Positions 21,840 to 33,671 of a DNA stretch of 64,000 nt are shown here, in pieces. Position 1 is the first letter of the stretch, and every line of letters begins with the position of its first letter. Origin of the DNA: Theocolax elegans (taxonomy: Eukaryota > Arthropoda > Insecta > Hymenoptera > Cerocephalidae). The position numbers and the translations under genes were made by a program. The stretch covers positions 23,315,365 through 23,379,364 of the forward strand of contig CM047431.1 in the NCBI GenBank assembly GCA_026168455.1, given 5' to 3'. Below the pieces are notes generated by a model that saw only the letters and a program-made list of their open reading frames with translations, made no database searches and was not told the DNA's origin.

Positions 21840-22450
21840 TTTTTTAAGTTATATGAGCGGCATTTCCATGTCTTTGTCACTTTTCATACATTTGCGCCTT
21901 TTTAAATTCTTATTTAAACGGATTTGCACTAATTTATCGATATCTTTTTTTTTCATCTTTGTTTAATAAATTTCTTTTCAATTTTTTATTTTCTTTCGTA
22001 TTACATTGGCCACTGTCGTCATTATAATAAGCTTTTTTTCGCAATTTTTAATACGTTCTTGAACATTAAATATAATGATAAAAAATTAATTCGAAAAATT
22101 AATCAACACACATTTCCGAAGTATTCTTTCTGCTCTTTCGAATGCCGTTGTAAGCATTAGTGTCAAATTCTTTTTAAAAAAAGTTATAAATTATTTTTCT
22201 CAAAAAAATGCCAAATTTTCAGAATTATTTGCTAGAAGAAACGCTTTTTGGAATGGTCTTTGAGAAACAGATATCGAGGCAGGAGTGTCCAAACTTTCAG
22301 ATGGTATTTTTTAATTTGTAAAAACTCAAAAAATCATAAAAAATTTCATGTTTCGGTACAGGTTTTATGGTATATAGGGGTTTTTGAGATCGCTGACTAT
22401 GAGTATAACTGAAAATTATCAAATTAAAACTAAAAGTAAGAATCTAGCTA
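21840..22450. other. No gene seen
   Basis: AT-rich sequence upstream of the Helitron remnant, expected to hold its 5' end. I could not place it. Confidence 0.4.
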
Positions 22451-22455
22451 CCATC

Positions 22456-22720
22456 TAGGTCATCCGGACATCATCTACTGGAAAGCCCGCATGTAAAAAT
22501 GTCTAAATATGAGACAAAGAGTGTCGCTAATTAGAGACGATGTCCAGGTGCTCAGGGTGACCTCCAGGTCATCCGGACATCATCTACTGGAAAGCCTGCA
22601 TATCAAAATATCTGAATATGAAAAAAACGGTGTTGCTTCTTGGAGACGATGTCCAGGTGATCAGGGTGACCTCGAGGTCATCTTCGCATCATCTACTGGA
22701 AAATCTACTTGCTATCCTGT
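22456..22720. repeat. About 110-bp tandem repeat, two to three units
   Basis: AGGTCATCCGGACATCATCT and CTACTGGAAAGCC begin at 22456, 22566 and (degenerate) 22675, alternating with GAGACGATGTCCAGGTG and TCAGGGTGACCT. The 71-residue ORF at 22509-22724 lies in it and is not a gene. Confidence 0.85.
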
Positions 22721-22794
22721 CTAAATGTAAAAAAAATTTTTCCAGATTCATAAAGCTGAACTCTAATTAAGATTATAATAGTCGCATCTCAAAA

Positions 22795-22855
22795 CCGGAG
22801 AATCGGAGAACCAGAGAACCGGCGAACCGAAGAATCGGAGAACGACCAAAACGGG
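22795..22855. repeat. GGAGAACCGGA minisatellite
   Basis: Six to seven degenerate copies of an 8-9 base unit (GAGAACCGG / GAGAATCGG). A shorter version, followed by the same CCAAAACGGGA, is at 14799-14860. Confidence 0.75.
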
Positions 22856-22862
22856 ATCCTCC

Positions 22863-23510
22863 TTAAGAGGAGGTCGTAACAAAAAAAGTGTCAATCAAAT
22901 ATGACAGTTCATAAAATTAAATTTGTATTCTGCACTATTCTTCTCTTTTAATGGATCAAATTACTCCAAATTTTGCAATAATGATTCATTTGGTCTATAG
23001 AATAGCGCTCTGGTCTTAATGTAGTTGAAAAATTATTATTTGTCCTAATTTATATGACCATTGTATGAAATGCAGTTTTATTACGGTTCTTCACTAATTT
23101 TTGCTTCTATGCTATATTATGATACAAAACTTTAACAGAACAATCAAAATACAGTATAGAATGTCGCTCTGATAACATTTTGTACAAAAAATGATGCAAA
23201 TGTGCTAAAATTAGTTTGCAAACAATAAACAGTTTTGCAGGTTATTTGCGAAAAATATAAGTTTTTTTATTTTTCCTAAAGCTGGCGCTGTGTAATATTC
23301 CTATATGCCTCGATCTGTTCGCCTATCAGAATCGACCTATCAGCTATTAGTGTTGAGTGCTTACCGAGACGTACATGCGGTGTGCCTTATCTTTTCTTCT
23401 GTATGTTACTACGTATTATATGATTCTATAATTATTTTTTTATAACCTTAAATTGTCAAATCTGTCCAATCTGTCAACTCATCAACCAGTTTTGTACGAC
23501 CTCCCTTTAA
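22863..23510. mobile_element. TTAA-flanked element with GAGGAGGTCGTA-like ends
   Basis: TTAAGAGGAGGTCGTAAC at the left and GTACGACCTCCCTTTAA at the right form an inverted pair flanked by TTAA. The ends resemble those of the palindromic MITE at 50100-50631 (TTAAGGGGATGTCGGA). TTAA sites are used by piggyBac and Kolobok transposases; the sequence does not decide between them. No ORF. Confidence 0.5.
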
Positions 23511-23981
23511 GTTAATATAGGATTTACCGTTTAAAATGTTTCACAAAAATCTGTATATTTAAATAGACTATGCTGCACAATTCCAATTCAAATTCATTTT
23601 TAAGATTTTTAAAATAATTGCTTTAAAAACGTATACATTTAATTTTTTTAACAAAACGTTCAAACGGCTAAATTATACGTGTCAAAAAAATTAATAAATT
23701 TGTTTAAAATTTAATGTTAAAATATTGAGCACGAATTTAATTAATATTTTGTTTAATATAATGAAATATAAATATTTATTTCCATACTTACTGCTTTATT
23801 TCAAAATTGTTCAGAATACCATTTCAAACTCCACTAAGGGTCTATTAAGCTGGAATGGTCATTTGAGCAGAATCGCAAAAAAAACTGACAGGAATTTTTA
23901 ACTACTTTATTACTAATTTACTACCAATTCTAATAATTTTTAACCACTGCCGAATTCATTTTAACACCTAGTTAGACCAGC

Positions 23982-24625
23982 TTAATACTTAAGCTAGCCT
24001 CACTCTTTTATAACTCCGGTTGCAATAGGGCTAAAAAAACCTGCTGGAGCTTAAAATTTTTAACTCTTCGAGTACTTGAACAGAGGCTATCACCGATTTC
24101 ATTATTATCAAAAATTAACCCCTTTTTAACCAATGAAAAAATCAAAATAGCCGTAAAAAGCAAGATATAAAATTAATTCAACATTCTCTCATTGGTTACG
24201 ATAAAATAGCTAGAAATACAATTTAATACCATCACAGAATATTTTCAACCCTTAGTATCCCTTAATTAACCCTTGGTCTTTGCCAGGTTAATACTTAAGC
24301 TAGCCACACTCTTTTATAACTCCGATTGCAATAGGGCTAGAAAAACCCGCTGGAGCTTAAAATTTTTAACTCTTCGAGTACTTGAACATACGCTACCACC
24401 GATTTCAATATTATGAAAAATTAACCCCTTTTTATCCAATGAAAAAATCAAAATAGCCGTAATAATCGAGTTATGACATAAATTCGACATTTTCTCATTG
24501 GTTACGATAAAATAACTTAAAATATAATTTAATACCATAGCAGAATATTTTCAACCCTTAGTATCCCTTAATTACCCTTGGTCTTTGCCAGGTTAATACT
24601 TAAGTTAACGTCACTGTTTTATAAC
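23982..24625 (-). repeat. 306-bp units in inverted orientation (left arm)
   Basis: Starts of TTAATACTTAAG at 23982, 24288 and 24593 give periods of 306 and 305. The sequence is the reverse complement of the right-arm unit. Confidence 0.92.
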
Positions 24626-24660
24626 ATGTTTAATAACCCAATAACCCAATAACCCAATAA

Positions 24661-26092
24661 CCAATGAGAAAATGTCGAATTTATGTCATAACTTGCTTTT
24701 TACGGCTATTTTGATTTTTTCATTGGTTAAAAAGGGGTTAATTTTTCATAATAATGAAATCGGTGGTAGCGTATGTTCAAGTACTTGAAGAGTTAAAAAT
24801 TTTAAGCTCCAGCGGATTTTTCTAGCCCTATTGCAATCGAAGTTATAAAAGAGTGAGGCTAGCTTAAGTATTAACCTGGCAAAGACCAAGGGTTAATTAA
24901 GGGATACTAAGGGTTGAAAATATTATGTGATGGTATTAAATTGTATTTCTAGCTATTTTATCGTAACCAATGAGAAAATGTCGAATTTATGTCATAACTT
25001 GCTTTTTACGGCTATTTTGATTTTTTCATTGGTTAAAAAGGGGTTAATTTTTCATAATAATGAAATCGGTGGTAGCGTATGTTCAAGTACTTGAAGAGTT
25101 AAAAATTTTAAGCTCCAGCGGATTTTTCTAGCCCTATTGCAATCGAAGTTATAAAAGAGTGAGGCTAGCTTAAGTATTAACCTGGCAAAGACCAAGGGTT
25201 AATTAAGGGATACTAAGGGTTGAAAATATTCTGTGATGGTATTAAATTGTATTTCTAGCTATTTTATCGTAACCAATGAGAAAATGTCGAATTTATGTCA
25301 TAACTTGCTTTTTACGGCTATTTTGATTTTTTCATTGGTTAAAAAGGGGTTAATTTTTCATAATAATGAAATCGGTGGTAGCGTATGTTCAAGTACTTGA
25401 AGAGTTAAAAATTTTAAGCTCCAGCGGATTTTTCTAGCCCTATTGCAATCGAAGTTATAAAAGAGTGAGGCTAGCTTAAGTATTAACCTGGCAAAGACCA
25501 AGGGTTAATTAAGGGATACTAAGGGTTGAAAATATTCTGTGATGGTATTAAATTGTATTTCTAGCTATTTTATCGTAACCAATGAGAAAATGTCGAATTT
25601 ATGTCATAACTTGCTTTTTACGGCTATTTTGATTTTTTCATTGGTTAAAAAGGGGTTAATTTTTCATAATAATGAAATCGGTGGTAGCGTATGTTCAAGT
25701 ACTTGAAGAGTTAAAAATTTTAAGCTCCAGCGGATTTTTCTAGCCCTATTGCAATCGAAGTTATAAAAGAGTGAGGCTAGCTTAAGTATTAACCTGGCAA
25801 AGACCAAGGGTTAATTAAGGGATACTAAGGGTTGAAAATATTCTGTGATGGTATTAAATTGTATTTCTAGCTATTTTATCGTAACCAATGAGAGAATGTA
25901 GAATTAATTTTATCTCTTGCTTTTTACGGCTATTTCGATTTTTTTGTTGGTTAAAAAGGGGTTAATTTTTGATAATAATGAAATCGGTGATAGCCTCTCT
26001 TCAAGTACTCGAAGAGTTAAAAATTTTAAGCTCCAGCAGGTTTTTCTAGCCCTATTGTAACCGGAGTTATAAAAGAGTGAGGCTAGCTTAAG
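24661..26092 (+). repeat. 306-bp tandem repeat array (right arm)
   Basis: Units begin CCAATGAGAAAATGTCG and repeat with an exact 306-base period. The middle units are almost identical, showing recent homogenisation, while the outermost unit (25885 on) has diverged, for example AGAGAATGTAGAATTAATTT. Confidence 0.95.
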
Positions 26093-26476
26093 TATTAAGC
26101 TGGCCTAACTAGGTGTTAAAATGAATTCGGCAATGGTTAAAAATGATTAGAATTGGTAGTAAATTAGTAAAAAAGTAGTTAAAAATTCCTGTCAGTTTTT
26201 TTTGCGATTCTGCTCAAATGACCAGTCCAGCTTAATGCGGCCCTCCACTAAGCCTTGACTTTTATTACCAACTTTGACATCTTTTTCGCACAAAACGCTC
26301 GTCGTTGGGAGATTTTGCGAAATCCAGAGAACCAAATGGTAGATCTCCGTAGTTACTTTGGTAGTACTATAGGCGTCGAGTTACAAAATCAGTAAATTGT
26401 TAATGTTTATTAAAAAAATTAACTAATGTATCGGTAAAAATAAAATCATTATTCATTAGAAACAGCAAATTCACCA

Positions 26477-27800
26477 CGGTTAAAAATATATTGGTATAAA
26501 ATATGCGTAAAAAATATATCTGTAAAATATACCCACTGTGTACTTATATTATTCGGTACATAATTTACCTATATTTTTTACCTGTTTTTTACCATTATCT
26601 TTACCTATAATTTTACCTATATTTTCCAAATTTATGCTCAAATTTATATTCCAAATTTATATCTTACATTGCATATAAAATTGCAAATTAATTTAAGCAC
26701 ATTTAACCCTCATCGGTCACTGTTCAGTCAAATCGCATTAAAATTTCATACATATTTCACCCAATAATAATTTTTTTTGTAATTTTCAAACTATGTCAGT
26801 TATTTTCAAATTCTTTCAGATATATTCAATTATTTTCATTCATGTTTTTTTATAAATTTGTATTTAAAATTTTTTTATATAGAGCGAAAATTTGGTTTAA
26901 GATTTAAACTAATGTTCACTATTATTTACACTTACTTACAGTTATTATCAGATTTTTTTAGAATTTTTAAAATGAAAGAAACTGAAAAAATCTGATAGAA
27001 ACAGTTTTTAACACAGTTAAATGAAACTTTGGTTGGTGACATTTATTCAAAAAAACTTATCCCAAATTAGAAAATTCAAAATTGAATATAAATGATAAAA
27101 ACTTAAAGAAACTGAAATTTTCAAAATAAAAACTTATTTTTTGTCTCAATCTTGACATTTTTTAACAGTTATTTTCAGATTTTTCTAGTTTCTTTCATTT
27201 ACTCTTTTCCCTAGGGTAGTTATATATATATTTTTAATGCAATATTTACATATTTTTAGCAGAAGTAGTTTTCACAACAAGTGCGTAAAGTATACGTATA
27301 TATTGCGAACAATATTTTATGGTAATAATATGCGTTAAATTGCTTTCAATAATTGGCATAATGTGTAAAGTGCAAGTTTACGCACACATGAGTCCTAAAA
27401 TATTGTGCGCGCTAATTAATCATTGTTATCTAAATTCTCTACAACATAACGCAAAGTATATAACGCATGACTTTATATATGCTTCCTTTATCTTTAACCC
27501 TCCTCGGTCACACTGTGTGAAATGTATACGAAATTTTAATGCGATATGACTGAACTGTGACCGATAAGAGTTAAATGTGCTTAAATTAACTTTCAATTTT
27601 ATATGCAATGTTAGATATAAATTTGGAATATAAATTTGAGCATAAATTTGGAAAATATAGGTAAAATTATAGGTAAAGATAATGGTAAAAAACAGGTAAA
27701 AAATATAGGTAAATTATATAAGTACACAGTGGGTATATTTTACAGATATATTATTTACGTATAACATTATTACGTATTTATACCTATATATTTTTAACCG
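26477..27800. mobile_element. Foldback element with CGGTTAAAAATATAT ends
   Basis: Arms of about 320 bases (26477-26790 and 27500-27800) are reverse complements, including CGGTTAAAAATATAT termini, GGTAAAAAACAGGTAAAAAA and the CCTCATCGGTCAC / GTGACCGATAAG block. About 700 bases of AT-rich sequence lie between. No ORF and no clear target duplication. Confidence 0.75.
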
Positions 27801-27877
27801 GGACAACAACAAAACTGATTTCAATGTGAAGTTTGTTCTTAACGTTTATAAATAAAACGCTGTTGAACTGAAATATT

Positions 27878-28322
27878 ATGAGCCGCGATGGCTCATGGGT
27901 AGAGCTCCCGACTCTCACACCGAGGGTCGTGGGTTCGATCCCAGACGTGTACCTCTGAAAATTTTTTCATGTGCATTTTTCGAATACCGCGACTCAGTGG
28001 CTCGGCGTGTCACTATAATGTGACGCCAGTTCAGGTGCGCGTGCGTTTCGTGCACTTGTCAGTGCATGAGAGGCACGGGCATCTGAACTATAGGGAACGT
28101 TAGGGACGCGAAGATGTAAAGAGGATCGCGGTGGTTCCATCGGGAGGACAGGAAACTGCAATTATTAGACTAATTACAGTGACCGATGATATCTTCCGAT
28201 GGACACAAGCACCACTGTTTCAACTACATGTGCTTTGTTTACAGACACACCGTTCACCTCCGTCGCTGATTAGCCCTGGCAGCATAAATAGAGCGACGTT
28301 AAATAACATAAAAAAAAAACTT
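27878..28322 (+). mobile_element. tRNA-derived SINE
   Basis: A tRNA-like head (27881-27953) is followed by a GC-richer body and a conserved 3' part (ACAAGCACCA ... CCTCCGTCGCTGATTAGC ... GCATAAATAGAGCGACGTT), then an A tail. The 3' part is shared with the shorter copy at 35385-35600. Flanking AAATATT on each side is a possible target duplication. The 88-residue ORF at 28131-28397 is chance. Confidence 0.8.
27881..27953 (+). tRNA. tRNA-like head of the SINE
   Basis: A-box-like TGGCTCATGGGTAGAGC and B box GGTTCGATCCC at tRNA spacing give the internal Pol III promoter expected for a SINE. Not a functional tRNA: the acceptor ends do not pair. Confidence 0.6.
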
Positions 28323-28565
28323 AAATATTTTTCCGTGGAATTTTTGATTATGTCGAAAAGGTCAAAAAGATTTCTTAATCTATCGAAATCCGATTAGTAC
28401 AAAATAAGAAAAAGTTATTATTGAATTTTTCAAGCGTTATAATTATTATTATAAGCAGCTAATATAATACAATAATATTCATAATTTGATGTTGGTAAGT
28501 TTAATTTCACTTACACACTTTAAAGGCGCGATGATTTCACGGCTAATCACACATATTTACGTCGC

Positions 28566-28566
<1 letters not shown>

Positions 28567-28617
<51 letters not shown>

Positions 28618-28640
28618 CAGGGTGATCCAGAAACATAGGT

Positions 28641-28683
<43 letters not shown>
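28567..28683. repeat. Two (TA)n tracts around a CAGGGTGATCCAGAAAC terminus
   Basis: TA repeats at 28578-28610 and 28645-28683 with TATACAGGGTGATCCAGAAA between. The latter resembles termini of widespread insect DNA transposons. No partner end was found. Confidence 0.7.
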
Positions 28684-28685
<2 letters not shown>

Positions 28686-28699
28686 CGGTTCAGGAAATT

Positions 28700-30920
28700 A
28701 ATTCGAGTATAACCCCGTCGGAATTTTTAAAAAATATTAATTAGGCGAGGCGTAATTAATTTTTTAAATGGACCAATCTGAGGCCGCATTAGAGAAGAAG
28801 TCGCGCGCAGAAGTCGGAGAGCGCTTTGGTTTTAATTTATTTCAAACGGAATGTAATTTTTGAGCTCGTTCATCTATTTTCCTCGACCTTGCTTCCGATT
28901 TTAATACAATATTATTACAATTTTAATATAATTTAATTAAAAAGATATATTCGCAGTTTAATTTATTTATTTTTACTGCTTATTAAATTATTTAAATAAT
29001 GCGTCATCGAATATTTTATTCATGTGATCAATTTTGAACATCGTAAAACTAATGAATTGTGGTAATAATAATCTTACAGTTAAGAATAATTATTAATCGC
29101 AACTTGTGTGCTATAATATTAAAAAAATATATGTAATATATTGGTAACAAGTTTTTAATACTCTAATAGTGTTGAAATATATTTGTAATATCTTTGCTAT
29201 ATAATGCCAATTTCTTTTCCATATATTTCCAATATGTTTTGAATAAACATTAATCTTCATTATCTACTTATAAAAAATATAAGGAATATAAGAAAATTAC
29301 GTTTAATAACCAACATAAACTTTCCAAAATATTTATTAACTCTTAAACTGAGTAAATTGTAATTGAAGCGAGAACAATTTTTTGAGCACGTATGGTTTCA
29401 CAATGCGGATGTCGGAGAGCATCCGCGGCAGATAAAGAAAGATCTGAAAATTAGTATGCTTCGGTAATATCGATTAAAATCCTTATTTGAAAAAACTATA
29501 GTTGCGTATATTGGTATTCTTACAGTTTATTTTGTTTTCATTTAGATTGAAAAAAACAATATTTTTGAAGTACATCTTATAGAAAAAACTTGAACATTTA
29601 AGTGGACAAGCCTGGGTTAAAATTGAAAAAAAGGTATTCAATTTTAACAATTAATAATTTTTTTTATAACAATTGAAAACATTTCTTAATTTTTTAAACA
29701 GATTATATTATTATTAACTTTTATTTAAAATTTTTTGACTAATTTATATGTCTCATAACTATTTTCATTAATTATATGAGACTCCGTATTCTCATTTTTT
29801 TCCATAATGGACTTACCGCAGCATATCTCAAAAATCACTTCATTGATTAGACTTCAATTTTAACAGTAAACTTTTAAATATGTTTTTAATTCACTTAAGT
29901 GGAACAGACTGACAAGGGAAGTACATAACCTCCGGGAAACGGATCTTACCATAACTTTGGTATATCTTTTGTACTGTAGAAATATGAAGAAAGCCAAGTT
30001 ATTGCTTGCCAATGGCTACATTGACGAAAGTTATTCGACATCTAATAGTCATTTCAATGAAAATTACTTCCAATTTAGTCGCATATAAAAACAAGAAAAA
30101 AGTTGAGTCAAGTAGATATAATTTTAAAAAAGAAGCTGAAATGGCTCCATTTGCAGTATAAAGTTATGAAGAAAATAAGAAAGTAAAAATATTTTAACCA
30201 AAATTTAATATGAAAGCTTTATTATTTCTTTTAGCCCAAAATTCTTCAATTTCTTATTTTCTGCCATACTTTCTACAATAATTTGAGCCATATATAAAAA
30301 AGGCGATGATAAATTTAATTAATAGATGTTAATAATTGTAAATAAATAAACAAAAACAATGAAAATTTCGATAAGCGTATACTTCTGTACAGACTCTGGT
30401 ATGCGCAAAGTTTCGGTTGCAGGTTTACTCCAGAAATACAAAATGTTCTTAATTTTCACAAGTGCCTTATCTATTCAGAGTTATTACAATCTGCTCGACA
30501 ATTATTACTTTAGGAATTTTTATCATATTTGAGTTTGTAAAATTTGTTGGCTGATAGAAAGTTTCTACATAACCATGTAATAAACTGCTGATTTCAATTT
30601 TATGGTTTCTAGCTTTAATGCACAAACTTTCAGGTTCTTTTCTTTATTTTCCAATACCATCTCAGAAATATTAGGTTAAACTTTGATGCTTTATCCGACC
30701 TGAAAATTAGTGATTCTTAAAAATCAAAGGGCGCTCGAAAAAAGTTACTTCGTTAAAATTACAATTCATTGTGTTTCAGACTTAATAAATATTTTGGAAA
30801 ACTCGTTCCAAATGTTTAGGATAATATTTGCAATAATCTGACTGTAGAATTGAATTCAGTTTTTAATATAAAATGTATATTGGTAATATTTTCGTTTATT
30901 TTGGAAGCATATTAGCAATA
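28700..30920. other. No gene seen
   Basis: About 2.2 kb, AT-rich, no ORF over 60 codons. Contains a GCGGATGTCGGAGAGCATCC block near 29404 related to the GC-rich repeat at 38495, and loosely repeated TTGCCAATAT-like motifs near 29150-29240. Confidence 0.45.
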
Positions 30921-30929
30921 ATATTCCTA

Positions 30930-31100
30930 GTGTAATAATTCGTTGTCCGTGTCAAATAAAATTTACCTCAAGCATTGCTGAAGGTTAAGGGAAGTCTAGA
31001 TAACGTCTGGTTAAAGTCTGACAATAGTGTAGAAATAATTTAGAAATACTCTGTCTCTAATATGTTTTACATTGCTTTGAGAAATTTACACTTACTAAAT
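30930..31100 (+). repeat. Direct repeat, left copy
   Basis: About 165 bases (CCGTGTCAAATAAAATTTAC, GGGAAGTCTAGATAACGTCT, CATTGCTTTGAGAAATTTAC) that recur at 32975-33145 about 2.04 kb away with roughly 90 percent identity by eye. The solo LTR at 31465-32317 lies between. Confidence 0.9.
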
Positions 31101-31464
31101 ATTTGTTTATAATATATTAATATATTCTGACTGTATCGATAGAATTAAGTTTATTTGCATTATTCCGATATTAACAATAAAAATTATAAGAAATCGTAGA
31201 TCTGCAGTGCATCTTAATATTCATTCGTTAACTTTCGACTGAAAATAATTCTTTACTTTGTAAAGACGCACGATTATTATTCATTGATAAGCACATTAGT
31301 AAAGCATTTAATACTTTTTACAAGTGGTGAAAATAAATGAATTAAAGTGTGAATATATCTATTAGAATAAATAATTAAACTATAGTAATAACGTTGTATT
31401 GCCATCGGAAGCAAGGGCGAGAAAAATAGATAAACGTGTTTAAAAATTATATATCGTTTAAAAT

Positions 31465-32317
31465 TGTAACGAATCAATGTAATATTTGATTATATTGCAT
31501 TGCTCGTTACATTCTCTCTCTCTCTGTCTAGCCTGTGTATTAATCTTTACAGATGTTTCAGGTCGACGTTCGACGATTTTCGGCGATTTTCGCGGACCTT
31601 CGTAAAGGTAAAAGTAGGGAAAGAGAGAGAGAGTTTTCGGTTCGTAAGTGCGAGAGCACTTAGACTAATCTCAACCATCGAGAGATTGAATTCAACCGTG
31701 TGACTAATCTCAACCGTCGAGAGATTGAATTCAACCGTGTGACTAATCTCAACCGTCGAGAGATTGAATTCAACCGTGTGATTAATCTCAACCGTTGTGA
31801 GAAACCTTGTTGTTTATTCTCTCTCCATATTTTGATCGCCCCGTGCTTGTGATCCTGGTGCTGTGCTGGTGATCCAGTGGAGTTATACTAGTTTGTTTGG
31901 CGACGACGCAGCCCAGGAAGCTAAAGAGTAGCGACTGCGCAGACTTCGCCTGGTTGTTTAATCATCGATCGCGGCTCACACACTGTAAGTGCCAGTTTTG
32001 TAGTCTCTCTCTCTTTCTCTCTTTATTTATTTCGCGTATATATCGACCTGCGTTTCGCGCGCTGCGACGCGCCTGTATTACTTTCCCGAATACATTTATT
32101 TTATTTGCTAATTAAATACTGCATTGTTGTTTATTTAGTTGTTTACCCTTTTTCTCGCGTTTCGCTAAGTAAAGATTACCGCCGCCTCCGCCTATACGGC
32201 TTATTATAGTCGTATTATTACTGAGCGGCCGATCGTGTAAATGAGACTATTATTTTAACGGTTCTGAATTGTTATTATTTTATTGCATTTATTATTAAAA
32301 ATAGCAAAACCGTTACA
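31465..32317 (+). mobile_element. Solo LTR with AAAT target duplication
   Basis: TGTAACG ... CGTTACA ends, with AAAT immediately outside both (31461-31464 and 32318-32321). It is GC-richer than its surroundings and holds a 39-bp tandem repeat at 31663-31800. No internal coding region is attached, so this is an LTR left by recombination. The small ORFs at 31500-31703 and 31897-32115 are chance frames within it. Confidence 0.8.
31663..31800 (+). repeat. 39-bp tandem repeat, 3.5 units
   Basis: Units start at 31663, 31702, 31741 and 31780 (GACTAATCTCAACCGTCGAG then AGATTGAATTCAACCGTGT). Nearly identical, inside the solo LTR. Confidence 0.95.
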
Positions 32318-32974
32318 AAATAAATTAAAACCGGGGCGCTATCGGACGTCTGCGCGCGACCAACTCTCCTCTTAAAACGCAATGCCTCCGCCGGCGCTTA
32401 CCGACGTTCATGCTTATCAAAATCTGCACTCGCGAAGTTCGCTCGCCGCGGACGCTCTCCGATGTATTTACTGCGTAAGCATACGTACTCGAAAAAAATG
32501 TTCTCACTACAATTACAATTTATTTTGTTTAAGGGATAATAAATATTTTGGATTGTTTAATGGACTTTAAAAGTAATTTTATTTATTATTTCTAATTTTT
32601 ATTAATTGACAATATTGGCAATATAATTCGCATATGTTGGAAATATATTGGAAAAATGTGAGCGATAAATTGGAAAAAATTAGCATTAAATGACCAATAG
32701 ACAACATATATGTATATTTCTACGTTATTAGAATTTTAGGAACTTTTCTACATATAACGGAAATATGGTAGCTCTATTGTTACTCTAACTTAATTTCCGA
32801 GAAGATGACCCGGAGGCCTTAGCTCAAGGACCTGTACGTCAAGCACTCGGACTAGATTGCCCACTGTGCTATGATTATTGTATTAAATGTTGGGTACAGT
32901 ATAGCCAAAAAATAGTTTTACCATAAAAATATATCGCCATATAGTGAAAATATATTGGTTTTATTATTGCTAAT

Positions 32975-33145
32975 GAAATAATTCCTAGTCCGTGTCAAAT
33001 AAAATTTACCTCAAGCATCGCTGAAGGCTAAGGGAAGTCTAGATAACGTCTGGTTGGAGTCTGACAATAGTCTAGAAATAATTTAGAAATAGTCTGTCTC
33101 TAATATGTTTTCCATTGCTTTGAGAAATTTACATTTACTAATAGT
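32975..33145 (+). repeat. Direct repeat, right copy
   Basis: Partner of 30930-31100. Differences are scattered single bases (GCATCGCTGAAGGC against GCATTGCTGAAGGT), so the duplication is old compared with the middle 306-bp units. Confidence 0.9.
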
Positions 33146-33156
33146 ATATTACATAC

Positions 33157-33268
33157 CATGGCCAGTAAAATAAGAAATGTCTCAGATCACATGTAATTGT
33201 CGGCCGAGGCGAAGCGGAGGTGGACGAACATGTGATCTGAGGCTTTCTTTTTTACTGGCCAAGGTGTT
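33157..33268. repeat. Long hairpin with GC-rich loop
   Basis: CCAGTAAAATAAGAAATGTC / TCAGATCACATGT on the left pairs with ACATGTGATCTGA / TTTTTTACTGG on the right, enclosing about 27 bases rich in G and C. It could be a foldback transposon remnant or a hairpin RNA precursor. A second pair of short hairpins (GTTGCCGGAAATCGGCAAC, and CCGGAAA/TTTCCGG) follows at 33290-33350. Confidence 0.7.
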
Positions 33269-33671
33269 TTTACTATTTTTCTGCCCGACGTTGCCGGAAA
33301 TCGGCAACTTCAATTCGCGCAGCGACCGGAAAGTTGCCGCTTTCCGGACGGAGGACAGAGAAAATATTTTCTATTTTTGTAATAATTACTACAAATTTAT
33401 ATACTTTATTACTACAAACTTAATATATAAAGTAAGCAAAATGCGTCAACAACAAAAAGCTAAAATGATAGGTTAAGTTTGTTAATTGAAAAGAAACCGT
33501 TGCCACATACAATACATTTAAAAATGTACAACAAATACATTCTTTTTTGTTAGAAACATCAAAGAGATAGAATCAGAGGTAAGAGATGCAGCCAGAGTAT
33601 GAATGCGTTGAAGTTTTTATGTATATATGCCTCTCTTCCTCTCTTTCCTTAAGCCTAAAATATTAAATGAA

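Larger units (their letters stand above)
23838..26243. mobile_element. 2.4-kb palindromic element made of 306-bp units, 8-bp target duplication
   Basis: Left and right ends are inverted copies (GGGTCTATTAAGCTGG / GGGCCGCATTAAGCTGG, then TGGTCATTTGAGCAGAATCG on both). TCCACTAA occurs immediately outside both ends (23830-23837 and 26244-26251). Inside, about two units run on the left in one orientation, and four or more near-identical 306-bp units run on the right in the other (starts at 24661, 24967, 25273, 25579, 25885). The turning point is a short ATAACCCA array at 24631-24660. Eight-base duplications are made by hAT, P and Merlin-type transposases. No ORF of any length is present. Confidence 0.85.

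Noticed and set aside
24314..24538. 74-residue ORF in the 306-bp repeat
   Set aside because: Chance frame in one unit, broken in the others.
23838..26243. CRISPR array or centromeric satellite
   Set aside because: Units are 306 bases without spacers, only six or so in number, in both orientations, and bounded by inverted ends with a target duplication.
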